NCBI RefSeq assembly: GCF_029623955.1
Contig: NZ_JARSBP010000002.1
Coordinates: 1,178,001-1,242,000, forward strand
DNA: 64,000 nucleotides
Direction: 5' to 3'
From: Mycobacterium sp. 236(2023)
Lineage (GTDB): Bacteria > Actinomycetota > Actinomycetes > Mycobacteriales > Mycobacteriaceae
A program made the translations under genes and the position numbers. Positions within the stretch are counted from its first letter, which is position 1, and each line of letters begins with the position of its first letter. Shown in pieces: positions 1-9,431 of the stretch. The notes below the pieces were generated by a model. The model did no database searches, was not told the origin of the DNA, and saw only the letters and a list, made by a program, of their open reading frames with translations.

Positions 1-163
1 CGAACACGGCGAGCAGGAACGCGCCGACGATGTTGACCGTGAACGTCGGCCATGGCCAGCGGCCCGGATCCGGCGCGGCGAGTTCCTCGAAGCCTGCGCG
101 CGCCAGCGTGCCCACCGCGCCACCGGCGAACACTGCAGCCAGTTCTCGCCGGTCGAGCGCCAT
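1..163 (-). CDS. crcB: Fluoride ion channel CrcB/FluC, N-terminal part (runs off the window)
   Basis: The reverse strand from the CAT at 161-163 reads [20 protein letters not shown] and continues to a [14 protein letters not shown] segment. The glycine-rich first helix with a following Arg, then W-P-x-x-T-x-x-V-N-x-x-G-x-F, is the hallmark of the first two helices of CrcB/FluC. This small membrane protein forms dual-topology dimers that export fluoride. Only about 54 residues are inside the window; the rest lies to the left. It is divergent from pgm with 62 bases between the start codons, matching the M. tuberculosis arrangement of pgmA next to crcB (Rv3068c/Rv3069). No fluoride riboswitch is apparent in the short leader. 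The family call is firm, though only the N-terminus is seen. Confidence 0.85.
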   Translation of the reverse strand, partial: MALDRRELAAVFAGGAVGTLARAGFEELAAPDPGRWPWPTFTVNIVGAFLLAVF

Positions 164-225
164 TGGCAAAGTATGCCCATCCCTGCCCGTGCCGTGCGGG
201 AGGCGGTAGGAGCAGAATCAACGGC

Positions 226-1857
226 ATGGCGAATCCGCGTGCCGGCCAAGTGGCGCAGCCCGAAGACCTCATCGACGTGGCCCAGGTCGTCACGGCGTAC
301 TACACCGTCAGTCCCGACCCCGACAACGTCGACCAACAGGTCGTGTTCGGCACCTCGGGGCACCGGGGATCGAGCCTCGACGCGGCGTTCAACGAAGCGC
401 ACATCGTCGCGACGACGCAGGCCATCGTCGAGTACCGCGCCGCGCAGGGCACCACCGGCCCGCTGTTCATCGGCCGCGACACGCACGCGCTGTCCGAGCC
501 GGCGTGGGCGTCGGCGTTGGAGGTGCTGGCCGCCAACGACGTTGTCGTGATGATCGATTCGGCGGACCGCTACACCCCGACGCCTGCGGTCAGCCACGCT
601 ATCCTGGCGTTCAATCGCGGGCGCGAGGGTGATCTCGCAGACGGAATAGTCGTGACCCCGTCGCACAACCCGCCCCGCGACGGTGGCTTCAAGTACAACC
701 CGCCAAACGGCGGTCCCGCCGACACCGACGCCACCGGCGTCATCGCCAAGCGCGCCAACGAGATTCTGCGCGGCGGCCTCAAGGACGTGAAGCGCATCCC
801 GCTGGTTCGCGCTCTGGGTACTGCGCAGCGCCATGACTACCTCGACGCCTACGTCGCCGACCTGCCCAACGTGGTCGACCTGCACGCGATCAGCGCCGAG
901 GAGATCCGCATCGGCGCCGACCCACTGGGTGGCGCGAGCGTCGACTACTGGGGTGCCATCGCCGAGCGTCACAACCTGAAGCTGACCGTGGTGAACCCGC
1001 TCGTCGACGCCACGTGGCGCTTCATGACCCTCGACACCGACGGCAAGATCCGGATGGACTGCAGCTCACCGAACGCGATGGCCTCGCTCATTGCCAATCG
1101 GGACTCCTACCAGATCGCCACAGGCAACGACGCCGACTCCGACCGGCACGGCATCGTCACGCCCGACGGCGGCCTGATGAACCCGAACCACTACCTCGCG
1201 GTGGCGATCGACTACCTGTTCGCGCACCGGCCGGAATGGGCGCCGGACACGTCGGTGGGCAAGACCGCGGTGAGTTCGTCGATCATCGATCGCGTGGTGG
1301 CCGGTCTGGGTCGCACGCTGGTCGAGGTGCCGGTGGGATTCAAGTGGTTCGTCGACGGGCTGATCTCCGGGACGATCGGTTTCGGCGGCGAGGAGAGCGC
1401 GGGCGCGTCGCTCCTGCGCCGCGACGGCTCGGTGTGGACGACCGACAAGGACGGCATCATCATGGCGCTGCTCGCGTCGGAGATCCTCGCGGTGACAGGG
1501 TCAACGCCGTCGCAGCGGTACGCGGAGCTCGCCGAAAAGTACGGCGCCCCAACGTATGCCCGCATCGACGCACCTGCCAACCGCGAGCAGAAGGCGCGGC
1601 TGGCCAAACTGTCGGCCGATCAGGTGACCGCGACCGAGCTGGCGGGTGAGCCGATCACGGCGAAACTGACGACCGCACCGGGCAACGGTGCCTCGCTGGG
1701 CGGGCTGAAGGTGACGACGGAGAACGCGTGGTTCGCCGCACGCCCGTCGGGCACTGAGGACGTGTACAAGATCTACGCGGAATCGTTTCGCGGCCCAGAT
1801 CATCTCACCGAAGTTCAGGACGCTGCGCGCGCCGTGGTCAACTCAGTCATCGCGTGA
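226..1857 (+). CDS. pgm: Phosphoglucomutase (alpha-D-glucose-phosphate-specific)
   Basis: A 543-residue cytoplasmic enzyme that interconverts glucose 1-phosphate and glucose 6-phosphate, feeding glycogen, trehalose and cell-wall sugar nucleotides. Visible motifs are FGTSGHRG near residue 41, the phosphoserine loop TPSHNPP with Ser146, the metal loop [10 protein letters not shown], the sugar-binding FGGEESAG and the phosphate-binding [12 protein letters not shown] near the C-terminus. Length and motif order fit the actinobacterial/E. coli Pgm type. The frame is open further upstream, but ATG 226 gives the family N-terminus and has AGGAG about 15 bases before it. The next gene starts within its stop codon (GTGA), so pgm and the MFS gene are probably co-transcribed. 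Confidence 0.95.
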   Translation: MANPRAGQVAQPEDLIDVAQVVTAYYTVSPDPDNVDQQVVFGTSGHRGSSLDAAFNEAHIVATTQAIVEYRAAQGTTGPLFIGRDTHALSEPAWASALEVLAANDVVVMIDSADRYTPTPAVSHAILAFNRGREGDLADGIVVTPSHNPPRDGGFKYNPPNGGPADTDATGVIAKRANEILRGGLKDVKRIPLVRALGTAQRHDYLDAYVADLPNVVDLHAISAEEIRIGADPLGGASVDYWGAIAERHNLKLTVVNPLVDATWRFMTLDTDGKIRMDCSSPNAMASLIANRDSYQIATGNDADSDRHGIVTPDGGLMNPNHYLAVAIDYLFAHRPEWAPDTSVGKTAVSSSIIDRVVAGLGRTLVEVPVGFKWFVDGLISGTIGFGGEESAGASLLRRDGSVWTTDKDGIIMALLASEILAVTGSTPSQRYAELAEKYGAPTYARIDAPANREQKARLAKLSADQVTATELAGEPITAKLTTAPGNGASLGGLKVTTENAWFAARPSGTEDVYKIYAESFRGPDHLTEVQDAARAVVNSVIA

Positions 1858-3119
1858 CGCGGACGGAGGGCGAGTGTCAGCCTCAGGCCAAACGCCGGTT
1901 GCCGCGAGAAGTCTGGGTTCTGGTCGCCGCCAATGTCGTAGTCGCATTGGGCTACGGGGTGGTGGCCCCGGTGCTGCCGCAGTACGCGCGGCACTTCGGG
2001 GTCAGCATCAGCGCAGCGACGTTCATCATCACTGCCTTCGCCGTCATGCGGTTGGTGGGTGCACCGCCTGCCGGGTTCCTGGTGCAGAAGCTGGGGGAGC
2101 GGCGGGTCTACATCAGCGGCCTGATCATCGTGGCGGTGTCGACCGCGGCGTGTGCATTCGCTGAAACCTATTGGCAGCTGCTGCTTTTCCGCACGGCCGG
2201 CGGTGTCGGGTCGGCGATGTTCACGGTGTCGTCGCTGGGGCTGATGATCCGGATCTCGCCGACCGACGCGCGTGGCCGGGTGGCCGGACTGTTCTCGTCG
2301 GGGTTCATGTTCGGGTCGGTGGGCGGGCCGATCCTCGGCAGCCTGACAGCCGGGTTCGGGCTCTCGGCGCCGTTCCTGATCTACGGTGCGGCGCTGTTGG
2401 TCGCGGCGACGGTCGTGTTCGTCAGCCTGCGCAACTCGGCCGTGATCGGGCAGTCGGACGAGGACACCGGTCCGCCTGTGCCGTTCCGGGAGGTGTTCCG
2501 GCACCGGGCGTACAAGGCGGCGCTGTTCTCCAATTTCGCGACGGGGTGGGCGTCGTTTGGTCTGCGCATCGCGTTGGTGCCGCTGTTCATCGTGGAGGTG
2601 CTGGGCCGCGGACCGGGTGCGGCGGGTCTGGCGCTGACGGCGTTCGCGGTGGGCAACATCTCGGTGGTCATCCCGAGTGGGTATCTGTCGGACCGATTCG
2701 GGCGACGCAAGCTGATGATCTTCGGGCTGTCGTTGGCGGCGGTGTCGACGGCGCTGGTCGGCTACACGACGTCGATGCCGGTGTTCCTGGTGGCGGCCTA
2801 CGTCGCGGGGGCGGCGACGGGCATCTTCGTCTCACCGCAGCAGGCCGCGGTGGCCGACGTGGTGGGCAGCAAGTCGCGGGGCGGAACGGCGGTGGCGACG
2901 TTCCAGATGATGGCCGACTTCGGCTCGATCGGCGGATCGCTGCTGGTCGGCTTGATCGCGCAGTACACGTCGTTCGGGTTGGCGTTCCTGGTCAGCGGCA
3001 TCATCCTGGGCCTCGCTGCGGTGTGGTGGATCTTCGCTCCGGAAACGCGCCCGGAGCCGTCGACGGAGCACACACCGTCGCGTCCGCTGGGACCGGAGGC
3101 CGGCGGAGAAGTGCCGTGA
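1854..3119 (+). CDS. MFS transporter, DHA1-like
   Basis: A 421-residue inner-membrane protein with about twelve hydrophobic helices in two halves. The loop 2-3 signature of the first half reads [14 protein letters not shown], and the pseudo-repeat in the second half reads [17 protein letters not shown], both typical of the major facilitator superfamily. The arrangement and length suit a proton-driven drug/metabolite efflux pump of the DHA1 group; the substrate cannot be told. Translation begins at GTG 1854, overlapping the pgm stop by four bases, so coupling is expected. The tail after the last helix is short and hydrophilic, with several Pro and Glu. Confidence 0.85.
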   Translation: MTRTEGECQPQAKRRLPREVWVLVAANVVVALGYGVVAPVLPQYARHFGVSISAATFIITAFAVMRLVGAPPAGFLVQKLGERRVYISGLIIVAVSTAACAFAETYWQLLLFRTAGGVGSAMFTVSSLGLMIRISPTDARGRVAGLFSSGFMFGSVGGPILGSLTAGFGLSAPFLIYGAALLVAATVVFVSLRNSAVIGQSDEDTGPPVPFREVFRHRAYKAALFSNFATGWASFGLRIALVPLFIVEVLGRGPGAAGLALTAFAVGNISVVIPSGYLSDRFGRRKLMIFGLSLAAVSTALVGYTTSMPVFLVAAYVAGAATGIFVSPQQAAVADVVGSKSRGGTAVATFQMMADFGSIGGSLLVGLIAQYTSFGLAFLVSGIILGLAAVWWIFAPETRPEPSTEHTPSRPLGPEAGGEVP

Positions 3120-3128
3120 CCAGCGATT

Positions 3129-3157
3129 TTGAAGGCATACTCCTCGTGGTGTAACTT
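3129..3157 (+). promoter_or_regulatory. Possible promoter of the tRNA-Ala gene
   Basis: TTGAAG (3129-3134) and TAACTT (3152-3157) are separated by 17 bases and lie 15 bases before the tRNA 5' end. The -35 is good and the -10 is weak. The position between the MFS stop and the tRNA supports it. Confidence 0.4.
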
Positions 3158-3172
3158 CGATGAGCACAACAA

Positions 3173-3245
3173 GGGGCTATGGCGCAGTTGGTAGCGCACC
3201 ACACTGGCAGTGTGGGGGTCAGGGGTTCGAATCCCCTTAGCTCCA
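3173..3245 (+). tRNA. tRNA-Ala(GGC)
   Basis: A cloverleaf can be drawn. The acceptor GGGGCTA pairs with TAGCTCC and includes a G3-U70 wobble, the alanine identity element. The anticodon arm is CCACA-CTGGCAG-TGTGG with anticodon GGC (reads GCC), and the T arm is GGGGT-TCGAATC-CCCTT-like with TTCGAAT. The discriminator base is A73 (3245). A full CCA is not encoded (the next bases are CCC). It sits alone between the MFS gene and the DUF3297 gene. Confidence 0.95.
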
Positions 3246-3291
3246 CCCATTTGAACAGGCAGCTCAGACGCAGCATCTAACGAAAGACATC

Positions 3292-3549
3292 ATGTCCGAG
3301 GACCAGATCGCCGACGTTCCGCCGAATGCCCTTTCCATTGATCCGAACAGCCCTCTGTATGACGCTGAGGTGCTTAGCCGCGACGTCGGTATTCGCTTCA
3401 ATGGGTCCGAGAAAACCAATGTCCTCGAGTACAACGTGGCCGAGGGCTGGGTGCGTGTTGCCGTGCCGACCGCCAAGGACCGTCGCGGAAATCCGATGAT
3501 GGTCAAGCTCAACGGGACAGTCGAACCCTATTTCCGCGGCGCCGAATAG
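3292..3549 (+). CDS. Small conserved protein, DUF3297 family
   Basis: An 85-residue acidic protein with the segment LSIDPNSPLYD near residue 14, then GIRFNG, EKTNVLEYNVAEGWVRV and a C-terminal NGTVEPYF. These match the conserved blocks of the DUF3297 family of bacterial proteins, whose function is unknown. There is no signal peptide or membrane segment. It follows the tRNA gene by 46 bases and may share its promoter. It ends two bases before the oppositely oriented DUF1214-like gene. Confidence 0.85.
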   Translation: MSEDQIADVPPNALSIDPNSPLYDAEVLSRDVGIRFNGSEKTNVLEYNVAEGWVRVAVPTAKDRRGNPMMVKLNGTVEPYFRGAE

Positions 3550-3551
3550 CG

Positions 3552-4679
3552 CTAGGCCACCATCCGGTTGGCAATGTGATTCTGGCGCAGGGCAATCCGC
3601 GTTCGGAAGTCGTCATCGCTGATGGTGTTGTGGTCGAAGAAGGGCAGTCGGGACGGTATCGCGTCGAAGTCCACGACCTCGGCCGTCGGGCCGTCGGCGT
3701 CTGTGAGCTGACGTGATGTCCGTTGCCAGCGGAACTGCAGGTAACCCCGTCGACGGCCCAGGGTTTCGACCCAGTTCGTGACACCCGGGCTCTCATGTGC
3801 GACAACGATCCGGATCATTCCGTCGGGGTCCACGTGTGCTTGCGTGCCGTTGAGGGACGTCTGATGGTTGATGTAGTCCAGCGAGATGTACCACATGCTC
3901 CCGAGTTGGAAGCCGAGGTAGGGGGCGGCGCCGGCCGGCAGAGTGATCACCATGGCCTGGTCCGGACCGAGGTCGAAGTGCCCGACCGAGGAGTACTGGG
4001 TAACCAGTCCGCCCGGGGTGATGCGGGGCGCGGTCAACGTGTTGACGGGGACATTGAGGTAGAACCACTGCGGGAACGACAGCCACGTCTTGATGCGTCG
4101 CGTCAGGTGCTTGCCGGCAGCCGCATAGCGGGCCGCGACCAGCTCGGGCGTGAGTGTGCCAGGCCGGGTGTCGGCGCCGTCCGTGCGCGCGATCGCGATG
4201 GTGCCTCGCTGGGCTGACCAGTCGTTGTAGACCTCGCGGACGACCAATTGGGCGTCACAGTCGGGGGTGAAGTGCCATTGGAAACGGCCGTCGGCGGTGA
4301 GGTCGAGTTCGCGATCGTCGAAGGCGAACTGGCTGTCGGGCACGTTGTCGTCGGTGTAGTCGCCGGCGAGCAGTTGGAAGCTGAGGTCGGTTGTGGTGCC
4401 GCGGCGCCCCGTGAGGACGTACTCGTGGCCGCGCTGGAGCCACGTGCCGAAATACAGCGTGTCCGGATTGTCGAGCGCCATCTTCGTGAAAGGCCCTGTG
4501 CCCGTGTGCAGGAACGGGTGATCGCGGTCGTGGTCGAAGGCGAGGCGGGTGCAGGCCGCGATACAGCCGGCCAAGTACTGCAGGCCTTCGAGGAGATCGG
4601 CCTCGCTTTCGACGTGTGTTGCATTTCGCACCAGTTGCTCTGCCGTGGCGATGTGGTCCAGGAATTCCTGCGTGTGCAT
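3552..4679 (-). CDS. DUF1214-like protein (paralogue 1 of 3 in the window)
   Basis: A 375-residue soluble protein of unknown function. It shares a layout with the products at 8186 and 18706: a helical N-terminal segment, then D-N-x-D-x-x-Y (here MALDNPDTLYFGTWL, about residue 88) followed by G-R-R-G, and a C-terminal block with H-E-S-P-G-V-T-N-W-V-E-T before the last 60 residues. That C-terminal block resembles DUF1214 proteins, which are numerous in mycobacteria. No catalytic residue can be assigned. It is convergent with the DUF3297 gene. ATG 4679 has GGGGCG about 9 bases upstream. Two adjacent inverted repeats lie in the leader (4697-4741), suggesting repressor control. Of the three paralogues, this is the most diverged and the only one not touching a sulfotransferase or TetR gene. 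Confidence 0.65.
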   Translation of the reverse strand: MHTQEFLDHIATAEQLVRNATHVESEADLLEGLQYLAGCIAACTRLAFDHDRDHPFLHTGTGPFTKMALDNPDTLYFGTWLQRGHEYVLTGRRGTTTDLSFQLLAGDYTDDNVPDSQFAFDDRELDLTADGRFQWHFTPDCDAQLVVREVYNDWSAQRGTIAIARTDGADTRPGTLTPELVAARYAAAGKHLTRRIKTWLSFPQWFYLNVPVNTLTAPRITPGGLVTQYSSVGHFDLGPDQAMVITLPAGAAPYLGFQLGSMWYISLDYINHQTSLNGTQAHVDPDGMIRIVVAHESPGVTNWVETLGRRRGYLQFRWQRTSRQLTDADGPTAEVVDFDAIPSRLPFFDHNTISDDDFRTRIALRQNHIANRMVA

Positions 4680-4696
4680 CGACGCCCCAATTCATG

Positions 4697-4741
4697 TTCC
4701 AATAATGGAATGCAATGATCCATATTTCGAATGAAATATGG
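4697..4741. promoter_or_regulatory. Two adjacent inverted repeats, candidate operator
   Basis: TTCCA-ATAA-TGGAA (4697-4710) and CCATATTTC-GAAT-GAAATATGG (4720-4741) are both perfect, with 5- and 9-base arms and 4-base spacers. They occupy an AT-rich strip just upstream of the leftward gene that starts at 4679. The position and short spacers suit a dimeric repressor site. No dedicated regulator gene is adjacent. A small RNA hairpin is an alternative for the second one. Confidence 0.5.
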
Positions 4742-4763
4742 CACCGACTGTCGGGTGTGTCAA

Positions 4764-5867
4764 TCAGCGCCGGCGGGCCAGTGCCGTTCCGGCTGCTCCG
4801 CGAGCGCGCGCGACCGGGTACATGGCCAGCAGCGTGAGCACCGCCGCGATCTGAGCGGCGGCACTCGTCGGGTGATAGCCGATCGCCAGCGGTAGCAGTG
4901 TTCCGGCGACGCATAATGCGACGAAGCATGCAAGGCTGCGCGAACCCACCAGCACCACGGGCGCGACGAGCCTCGGTACATACGCGATCGCGAATCGCAT
5001 CATCTGGTAGAGCACCACGAAGGCAGCCAACGCCAACAGAATTCGGCCCGGCCCGCAGTTGGCCTTGTCGAAAAGCCATGCGCCCGTCCCGAAGTGGTGC
5101 AGCGCAACGCCGGCCGCGGCGACCAGCAACCCACCGCCGGACGCGATCGCCAGGGCCGCCCGCCCGCGAAGCGGATCGCGTAGCCGGGACCAGTACCAGC
5201 CCGCAACGAAAGCGACACCGAACAATGCCTGCCACGCCGCAGTGTTGAAATACGCCCAGCCGTCCGGCCGGTTGGGAAACCGGCCCCAATCCAGGGTCAC
5301 CGCCGCGGTGTAGAGCACAGCCGACGAGACCCCCACCAGGGGCCACCATCGGCGGCTCAATGCCCAGACCCACACGGCCGCAAGTGCCAGCAGCGCGACG
5401 TACATCGACAGGATGTCGACGCGGTCGGGGTTGATCTGCATCGTGGCGAGCCACCACGCCATCTGCGCCGGGGAGGCCTCGCCGATATCGGCGAGCCCGG
5501 GATCGGTGTGAGGCGTCATGGGCGATACGACAACTGCCAGTGTCGTGACGCCAACGTGAGCGACGTACAACAGCGCCATGCGGCGCATCAGGAGAATTTG
5601 AGAGCGCACCACGCCGGCCGAATCAACGCGCCGCCGGCTGACCATGCCGAGGACCAGTCCGGCCAGCAGAACGAACCCGGACGCACCGTCGATCCATGGC
5701 ACCGGATGAACGATCCGCCACACCGTCGAGCCGAAACAGATGTGGCCGATGACCATGCTGAAAATGCAGAGCCCGCGAACGCCGTCGATCGCTGGGTCTC
5801 GCGTCACCAACGAATTCTTGCAAGAGTGGGGCCGCGGGCGCTTCGAAGTCGTGCTGAGCAGATGCAC
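4764..5867 (-). CDS. OpgC/acyltransferase-3-like membrane protein
   Basis: A polytopic membrane protein of 347-367 residues with about ten hydrophobic helices. The start V-T-R-D-P-A-I-D-G-V-R-G-L-C-I-F followed by M-V-I-G-H-I and then G-A-S-G-F-V-L-L-A-G-L-V-L-G is the pattern of the OpgC family (succinyl modification of periplasmic glucans in Proteobacteria) and related acyltransferase-3 proteins, with Arg and His in the first helices. In mycobacteria the substrate is unknown; cell-envelope glycan or lipid acylation is an inference. The longest frame begins at GTG 5867. The family N-terminus would rather begin at GTG 5807; neither has a strong ribosome-binding site. It is divergent from the oxidoreductase operon. 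Confidence 0.65.
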   Translation of the reverse strand: MHLLSTTSKRPRPHSCKNSLVTRDPAIDGVRGLCIFSMVIGHICFGSTVWRIVHPVPWIDGASGFVLLAGLVLGMVSRRRVDSAGVVRSQILLMRRMALLYVAHVGVTTLAVVVSPMTPHTDPGLADIGEASPAQMAWWLATMQINPDRVDILSMYVALLALAAVWVWALSRRWWPLVGVSSAVLYTAAVTLDWGRFPNRPDGWAYFNTAAWQALFGVAFVAGWYWSRLRDPLRGRAALAIASGGGLLVAAAGVALHHFGTGAWLFDKANCGPGRILLALAAFVVLYQMMRFAIAYVPRLVAPVVLVGSRSLACFVALCVAGTLLPLAIGYHPTSAAAQIAAVLTLLAMYPVARARGAAGTALARRR

Positions 5868-5877
5868 AGCATTTCGC

Positions 5878-5891
5878 TGACGTAGTCGTCA
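5878..5891. promoter_or_regulatory. Inverted repeat in divergent intergenic region
   Basis: TGACG-TAGT-CGTCA is perfect (5-base arms, 4-base spacer) between the starts of the OpgC-like gene and the oxidoreductase operon. A regulator site is plausible. The half-site TGACG also occurs in the palindrome at 30370-30383. Confidence 0.35.
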
Positions 5892-5913
5892 TCGTGCGTG
5901 TAGCTTGCGCTTC

Positions 5914-7038
5914 ATGCCCTTGGAGCTGGCTTCGTTCTTCAGGACGACTCTGCCGCTCGATCTCGGCAGGCTGGATGCTCTCGACGACGGCCGTTACCAC
6001 TCTCTGTGGCTGCCCGATCACCTCGTGAGCTTCTGGCCTGACTCGATCTGGACGCCCGAGTTCACCGACCTCGCGCACGCGTCGCCGTCTCCGCACCGCT
6101 ACCTCGACACCGTCGCACTCGCCGGTGCCGTCGCTGCGCGCACGGAACGCACTCGGCTCGCGACGAGCGTGCTCGACACCGTCCGCCGCCACCCCGTCAT
6201 GTTGGCCCAGTCGGCTCTGACCCTGAGCCACCTGTCGGGTGGCCGGTTCATCCTGGGACTCGGTGCCGGTGAGCGCGAGAACCTGGCGCCCTACGGATTC
6301 GACCACCGGCGTACCGTCGGCCGATTCGCCGAGGCGCTCCGGCTGATCCGCCTCCTCTGGAACGCCGATGGACCGGTCGACTTCACCGGTGAGCACTTCA
6401 CGCTGGAACACGCACGGCTCGACACCGACGTTCACCACACGGGTCCGCCGCCCGTCTGGATCGGGGCCAACGGACCCCGCATGCTGCAGCTGGTCGGAGA
6501 GTTCGGCGACGGCTGGTGGCCGACGGGCAGTGCCGGTCCGCAGACGTACGCCGCCCAGCTGGCGCGCATCAGGGAGGCGGCCGAACGGGCGGGCCGCGAC
6601 CCGCTGGCGATCACGCCGGCGAAGATGGTCGTCTGCCTCATCGGCGAACCCGACGAACTGAGCGCGATCATGCGAAAGCCGTTGGTGAAGTCGCTCGTGC
6701 TGCAACTGACCGGCGACGCACTGGCAGCCGCCGGCCACCCCCATCCGATGGGGGAGACCTGGCGAGGCATCCAGGACATCGATCCGCGCGTGCTGACCCG
6801 CGACAGACTGCTCCAGCTTTTCGAAGACGTCGACCCGGCCGCAATCCTGTCTGTCGTTCCGCATGGCACACCGAAGCAGGTCGCCGAGCAGATCGCCGAG
6901 TTCGGCGAGGCCGGTGCCCGCGTCGTCTCGGTGCTCGATTACAGCGGAATGGCCGGACAGGACTATGCCGCCGAGTCGGCCCGCAAAGTACGCGAGGTCG
7001 AGGACGCTCTGTTGCAGCTCACGGAAAGTACGACATGA
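5914..7038 (+). CDS. LLM-class flavin (probably F420)-dependent oxidoreductase
   Basis: A 374-residue TIM-barrel protein of the bacterial luciferase-like superfamily. It shows the conserved barrel segments SLWLPDHLV, LATSVLDTVRRHPVMLAQSALTLSHLSGGRFILGLGAGERENLAPYGF and PPPVWIGANGPRMLQLVGEFGDGWWP. In mycobacteria most such proteins use coenzyme F420 to reduce or oxidise ketones, alcohols or imines; the substrate here is unknown. TTG 5905 is also open, but ATG 5914 gives the natural start. It is first of a tight five-gene operon: its stop overlaps the sulfotransferase start (ATGA), suggesting a joint role in modifying one metabolite or lipid. Confidence 0.8.
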   Translation: MPLELASFFRTTLPLDLGRLDALDDGRYHSLWLPDHLVSFWPDSIWTPEFTDLAHASPSPHRYLDTVALAGAVAARTERTRLATSVLDTVRRHPVMLAQSALTLSHLSGGRFILGLGAGERENLAPYGFDHRRTVGRFAEALRLIRLLWNADGPVDFTGEHFTLEHARLDTDVHHTGPPPVWIGANGPRMLQLVGEFGDGWWPTGSAGPQTYAAQLARIREAAERAGRDPLAITPAKMVVCLIGEPDELSAIMRKPLVKSLVLQLTGDALAAAGHPHPMGETWRGIQDIDPRVLTRDRLLQLFEDVDPAAILSVVPHGTPKQVAEQIAEFGEAGARVVSVLDYSGMAGQDYAAESARKVREVEDALLQLTESTT

Positions 7039-8186
7039 CACTCTTGCAGACCGACGTCCTCATCGCCGACGCGCGAGAATCGGAGGGGCTCAGCGATTTC
7101 GGGGATGACACCCTGCCTGAGCGTGTGGCATTGGTCGTCGACAGCGTCAACAGCGCCGAACTGGATGAACCAGGCTTGCAGGCAGCCGCACTCACGATCA
7201 ACGGCCTGCTGACGAGCCGCCTGCGCTTCGTCGCCGACCACGCGCGGCTGCCGCTCGCGGACGAAAAGATCACATCCCCGCTGTTCGCGACCGGCGAGCC
7301 GCGGTCGGGCACGACGCTGCTGCACGCCCTGCTCGCCGAGGACGAGGGTTCGCGCGCACTGAGGTTCTGGGAAGTCATGTACCCGTCGCCGCCGCCCGGT
7401 CCGGCCGCGATCGACGACCCGCGCCGGGCCCGGGCCGACGCCGACTGGCGCGACATCCTCGACCGCATCCCGCCGTGGGTCATCAGTCACCCGTACAACG
7501 ACCTGCTCGGCGACGGTCTGCCCGAGTGTGAACGCACGTGGGCCTTCGACTTCCGCGCGACGAACCCGAGCGCCTGGTGGCGAGTTCCCATGACCATCAA
7601 GAACTTCCCGCAAGACCATCACGCGCAGTACGCACTGCACCTGATGATGCTGCAGCACATCCAACACGCCCGACCCCCGAAGCGCTGGATTCTCAAAGGA
7701 TTTCACGGCCGACGTCTGCGCGCGCTCTTCGACACCTATCCCGACGCCCGCATCGTCTGGGTGCACCGTGATCCCGTGCAGGTGCTGGCCTCGCAGATCG
7801 TTGCTTTCGGGCAGATCAACGAGAGCCTTGCCGGGGGATTGGACTGGACTCAGTACGCCCGGGCGACGATCGAGGGCTCGCGGGCCAACTTCCATGCCTA
7901 CCTGACCGATCCGCTCGTCGACGATCCGCGCATCCACCACGTCCGCTACCGCGACTTCGTCGCGGACCCGGTCGCCACCATCGGCGGCTTCTACGACTTC
8001 GCCGGTCTGCAGTTGTCCGCCGAAGCCGAAAAGGGCATGCGCGACTACCTCGTCACCAACCGCAGCGATCGCTACGGCAAGTTCACCTACTCCACCGATG
8101 TGCTGCCGGTCCCGGTGGAGCAGCTGCACAACGAATTCGCCGACTATCGCCAGCGATTCGGCATCGACATCGAGACGAGGCGCTGA
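7035..8186 (+). CDS. Sulfotransferase family protein
   Basis: A 383-residue protein with the PAPS 5'-phosphosulfate-binding loop FATGEPRSGTTLLHALLAED near residue 90 and the 3'-phosphate segment IVWVHRDPVQVLASQ about two thirds along, the two diagnostic blocks of sulfotransferases. It would transfer sulfate from PAPS to a hydroxyl or amine acceptor. In mycobacteria this large (Stf-like) family acts on lipids and small molecules, and the acceptor is not predictable. It is translationally coupled to the oxidoreductase upstream (ATGA) and to the DUF1214-like gene downstream (TGATG). A second sulfotransferase at 16861 is also close to a DUF1214-like gene. Confidence 0.85.
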   Translation: MTLLQTDVLIADARESEGLSDFGDDTLPERVALVVDSVNSAELDEPGLQAAALTINGLLTSRLRFVADHARLPLADEKITSPLFATGEPRSGTTLLHALLAEDEGSRALRFWEVMYPSPPPGPAAIDDPRRARADADWRDILDRIPPWVISHPYNDLLGDGLPECERTWAFDFRATNPSAWWRVPMTIKNFPQDHHAQYALHLMMLQHIQHARPPKRWILKGFHGRRLRALFDTYPDARIVWVHRDPVQVLASQIVAFGQINESLAGGLDWTQYARATIEGSRANFHAYLTDPLVDDPRIHHVRYRDFVADPVATIGGFYDFAGLQLSAEAEKGMRDYLVTNRSDRYGKFTYSTDVLPVPVEQLHNEFADYRQRFGIDIETRR

Positions 8187-9430
8187 TGGCGTTCGGGGAC
8201 AGCGACGACGACGAGCCGCTGCGCGCGGCGTGGCATCGGTTCTGTGACCGGCTCAAGGCGGCTGGGGACCTCGCCTTCAAGGACACCTCGCCGGGAAACG
8301 CCCTGCAGCGGGCCGACGCGTTCCGCTATCTGACGCAGAATCTGGGGCAGGCCTATGATCTGGCGCTCGAGACCAAGGACACCCGCTATCCGGTGATTCA
8401 TCCGTTCTGCGGGCCGAGCCGAAAGCTCGGCGGTGACAACGCCGACTTCGTCTATCTGCAGGCATGGATCGACGGCGGCTCGACCTACCGGATTGCGGGC
8501 GACCGGGGCACGGCGCGGTTCATCAACTTCACCGTGCAGGGTCCGCGCCCCGACAAGGACGTGTATTACGGTGCCGACCACCCGAACCTGCACGAGCCCT
8601 TCGGTGACACTCCCGAAGCGAACATCACCGGCGACGATCTGGTCACCGAGTCCGACGGCAGCTTCGTGCTGTACGTCGGAGGTGAACGACGAGAACTGAA
8701 TTGGCTTCCCACCACTCCTGGTTCGCGAAAGCTCTTCATGCGTCAGGGATTCGACTCGTGGACCGAGCGCTCGGCGCAGTTCAGCATCGAGCGCATCGAC
8801 ATGGACGAGCCTCGTCCCGTTCCGGAACCGCAGGATCTCATCGCGTCGATGCAGTGGGCCGGCGATTTTCTCACCGGGGTCATGACGGACTGGCCGGATC
8901 GCGAACTGCAGATCGGCTCGCTCTTCGGCGAACCCGAACCCAACGTGTTTCCGGGTGCGCGTTTTGCGGGCACCGCCGAGCAACGTGACGCGCGCCGCGG
9001 CCGGCTCATTGTCACCATGCCGTGGCGTCTGGAGCCGGACGAAGCGTTGATTTTCGAGTTCGCCGACGACAACGAGTTCTGGATGCTGACGAACATGGGC
9101 GCATTCTGGAACAGCATGGACTATCTGTATCGGCCCGTGAGCTATACGCCGGCCAGGTCGGCGATCGACTCCGACGGGTGCGTGCGAATGGTGATGGCGC
9201 ACAACGACCCCGGTGTACACAACTGGATCGACACGCAGCGCTTCAGCGAGGGCTACCTGACGATGCGCGTCATCGGGAGCAGGCAGTTGCCCGAGGTCAG
9301 CACCAGGGTCGTCAGTCTCGCCGAACTGGATGCCGTCCTACCTGCCGACACCCGGCGCGTCACGCAGGAGGAGCGGGCCGCCCAACTGCATGCACGCTTC
9401 GACGCCATCCGCAGCAGGTACCGGATCTGA
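8186..9430 (+). CDS. DUF1214-like protein (paralogue 2 of 3)
   Basis: A 414-residue soluble protein of unknown function. Recognisable blocks shared with the other two copies are RKLGGDNADFVYLQAWID (about residue 78) then YRIAGDRGTARFINFTV, and a C-terminal MAHNDPGVHNWIDTQRFSEG. These resemble the mycobacterial DUF1214 proteins. The GGDNxDxxY and H-x-D-P-G-V-x-N-W motifs may form a binding or active site, but no chemistry is known. The start codon overlaps the sulfotransferase stop by one base (TGATG) and the VOC gene begins one base after the stop, so this protein is produced with a sulfotransferase, a VOC protein and an esterase. Confidence 0.7.
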   Translation: MAFGDSDDDEPLRAAWHRFCDRLKAAGDLAFKDTSPGNALQRADAFRYLTQNLGQAYDLALETKDTRYPVIHPFCGPSRKLGGDNADFVYLQAWIDGGSTYRIAGDRGTARFINFTVQGPRPDKDVYYGADHPNLHEPFGDTPEANITGDDLVTESDGSFVLYVGGERRELNWLPTTPGSRKLFMRQGFDSWTERSAQFSIERIDMDEPRPVPEPQDLIASMQWAGDFLTGVMTDWPDRELQIGSLFGEPEPNVFPGARFAGTAEQRDARRGRLIVTMPWRLEPDEALIFEFADDNEFWMLTNMGAFWNSMDYLYRPVSYTPARSAIDSDGCVRMVMAHNDPGVHNWIDTQRFSEGYLTMRVIGSRQLPEVSTRVVSLAELDAVLPADTRRVTQEERAAQLHARFDAIRSRYRI

Positions 9431-9431
9431 C

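Noticed and set aside
164..225. Fluoride riboswitch between crcB and pgm
   Set aside because: The 62-base gap shows none of the pseudoknot elements I can recognise and is short for a riboswitch plus promoter.
1815..2504. Leftward 229-codon frame over the pgm/MFS junction and other long antisense frames (for example 20939-23275 and 41958-43568)
   Set aside because: They are high-GC mirror frames of well supported genes, rich in Arg, Gly, His and Asp without domains.
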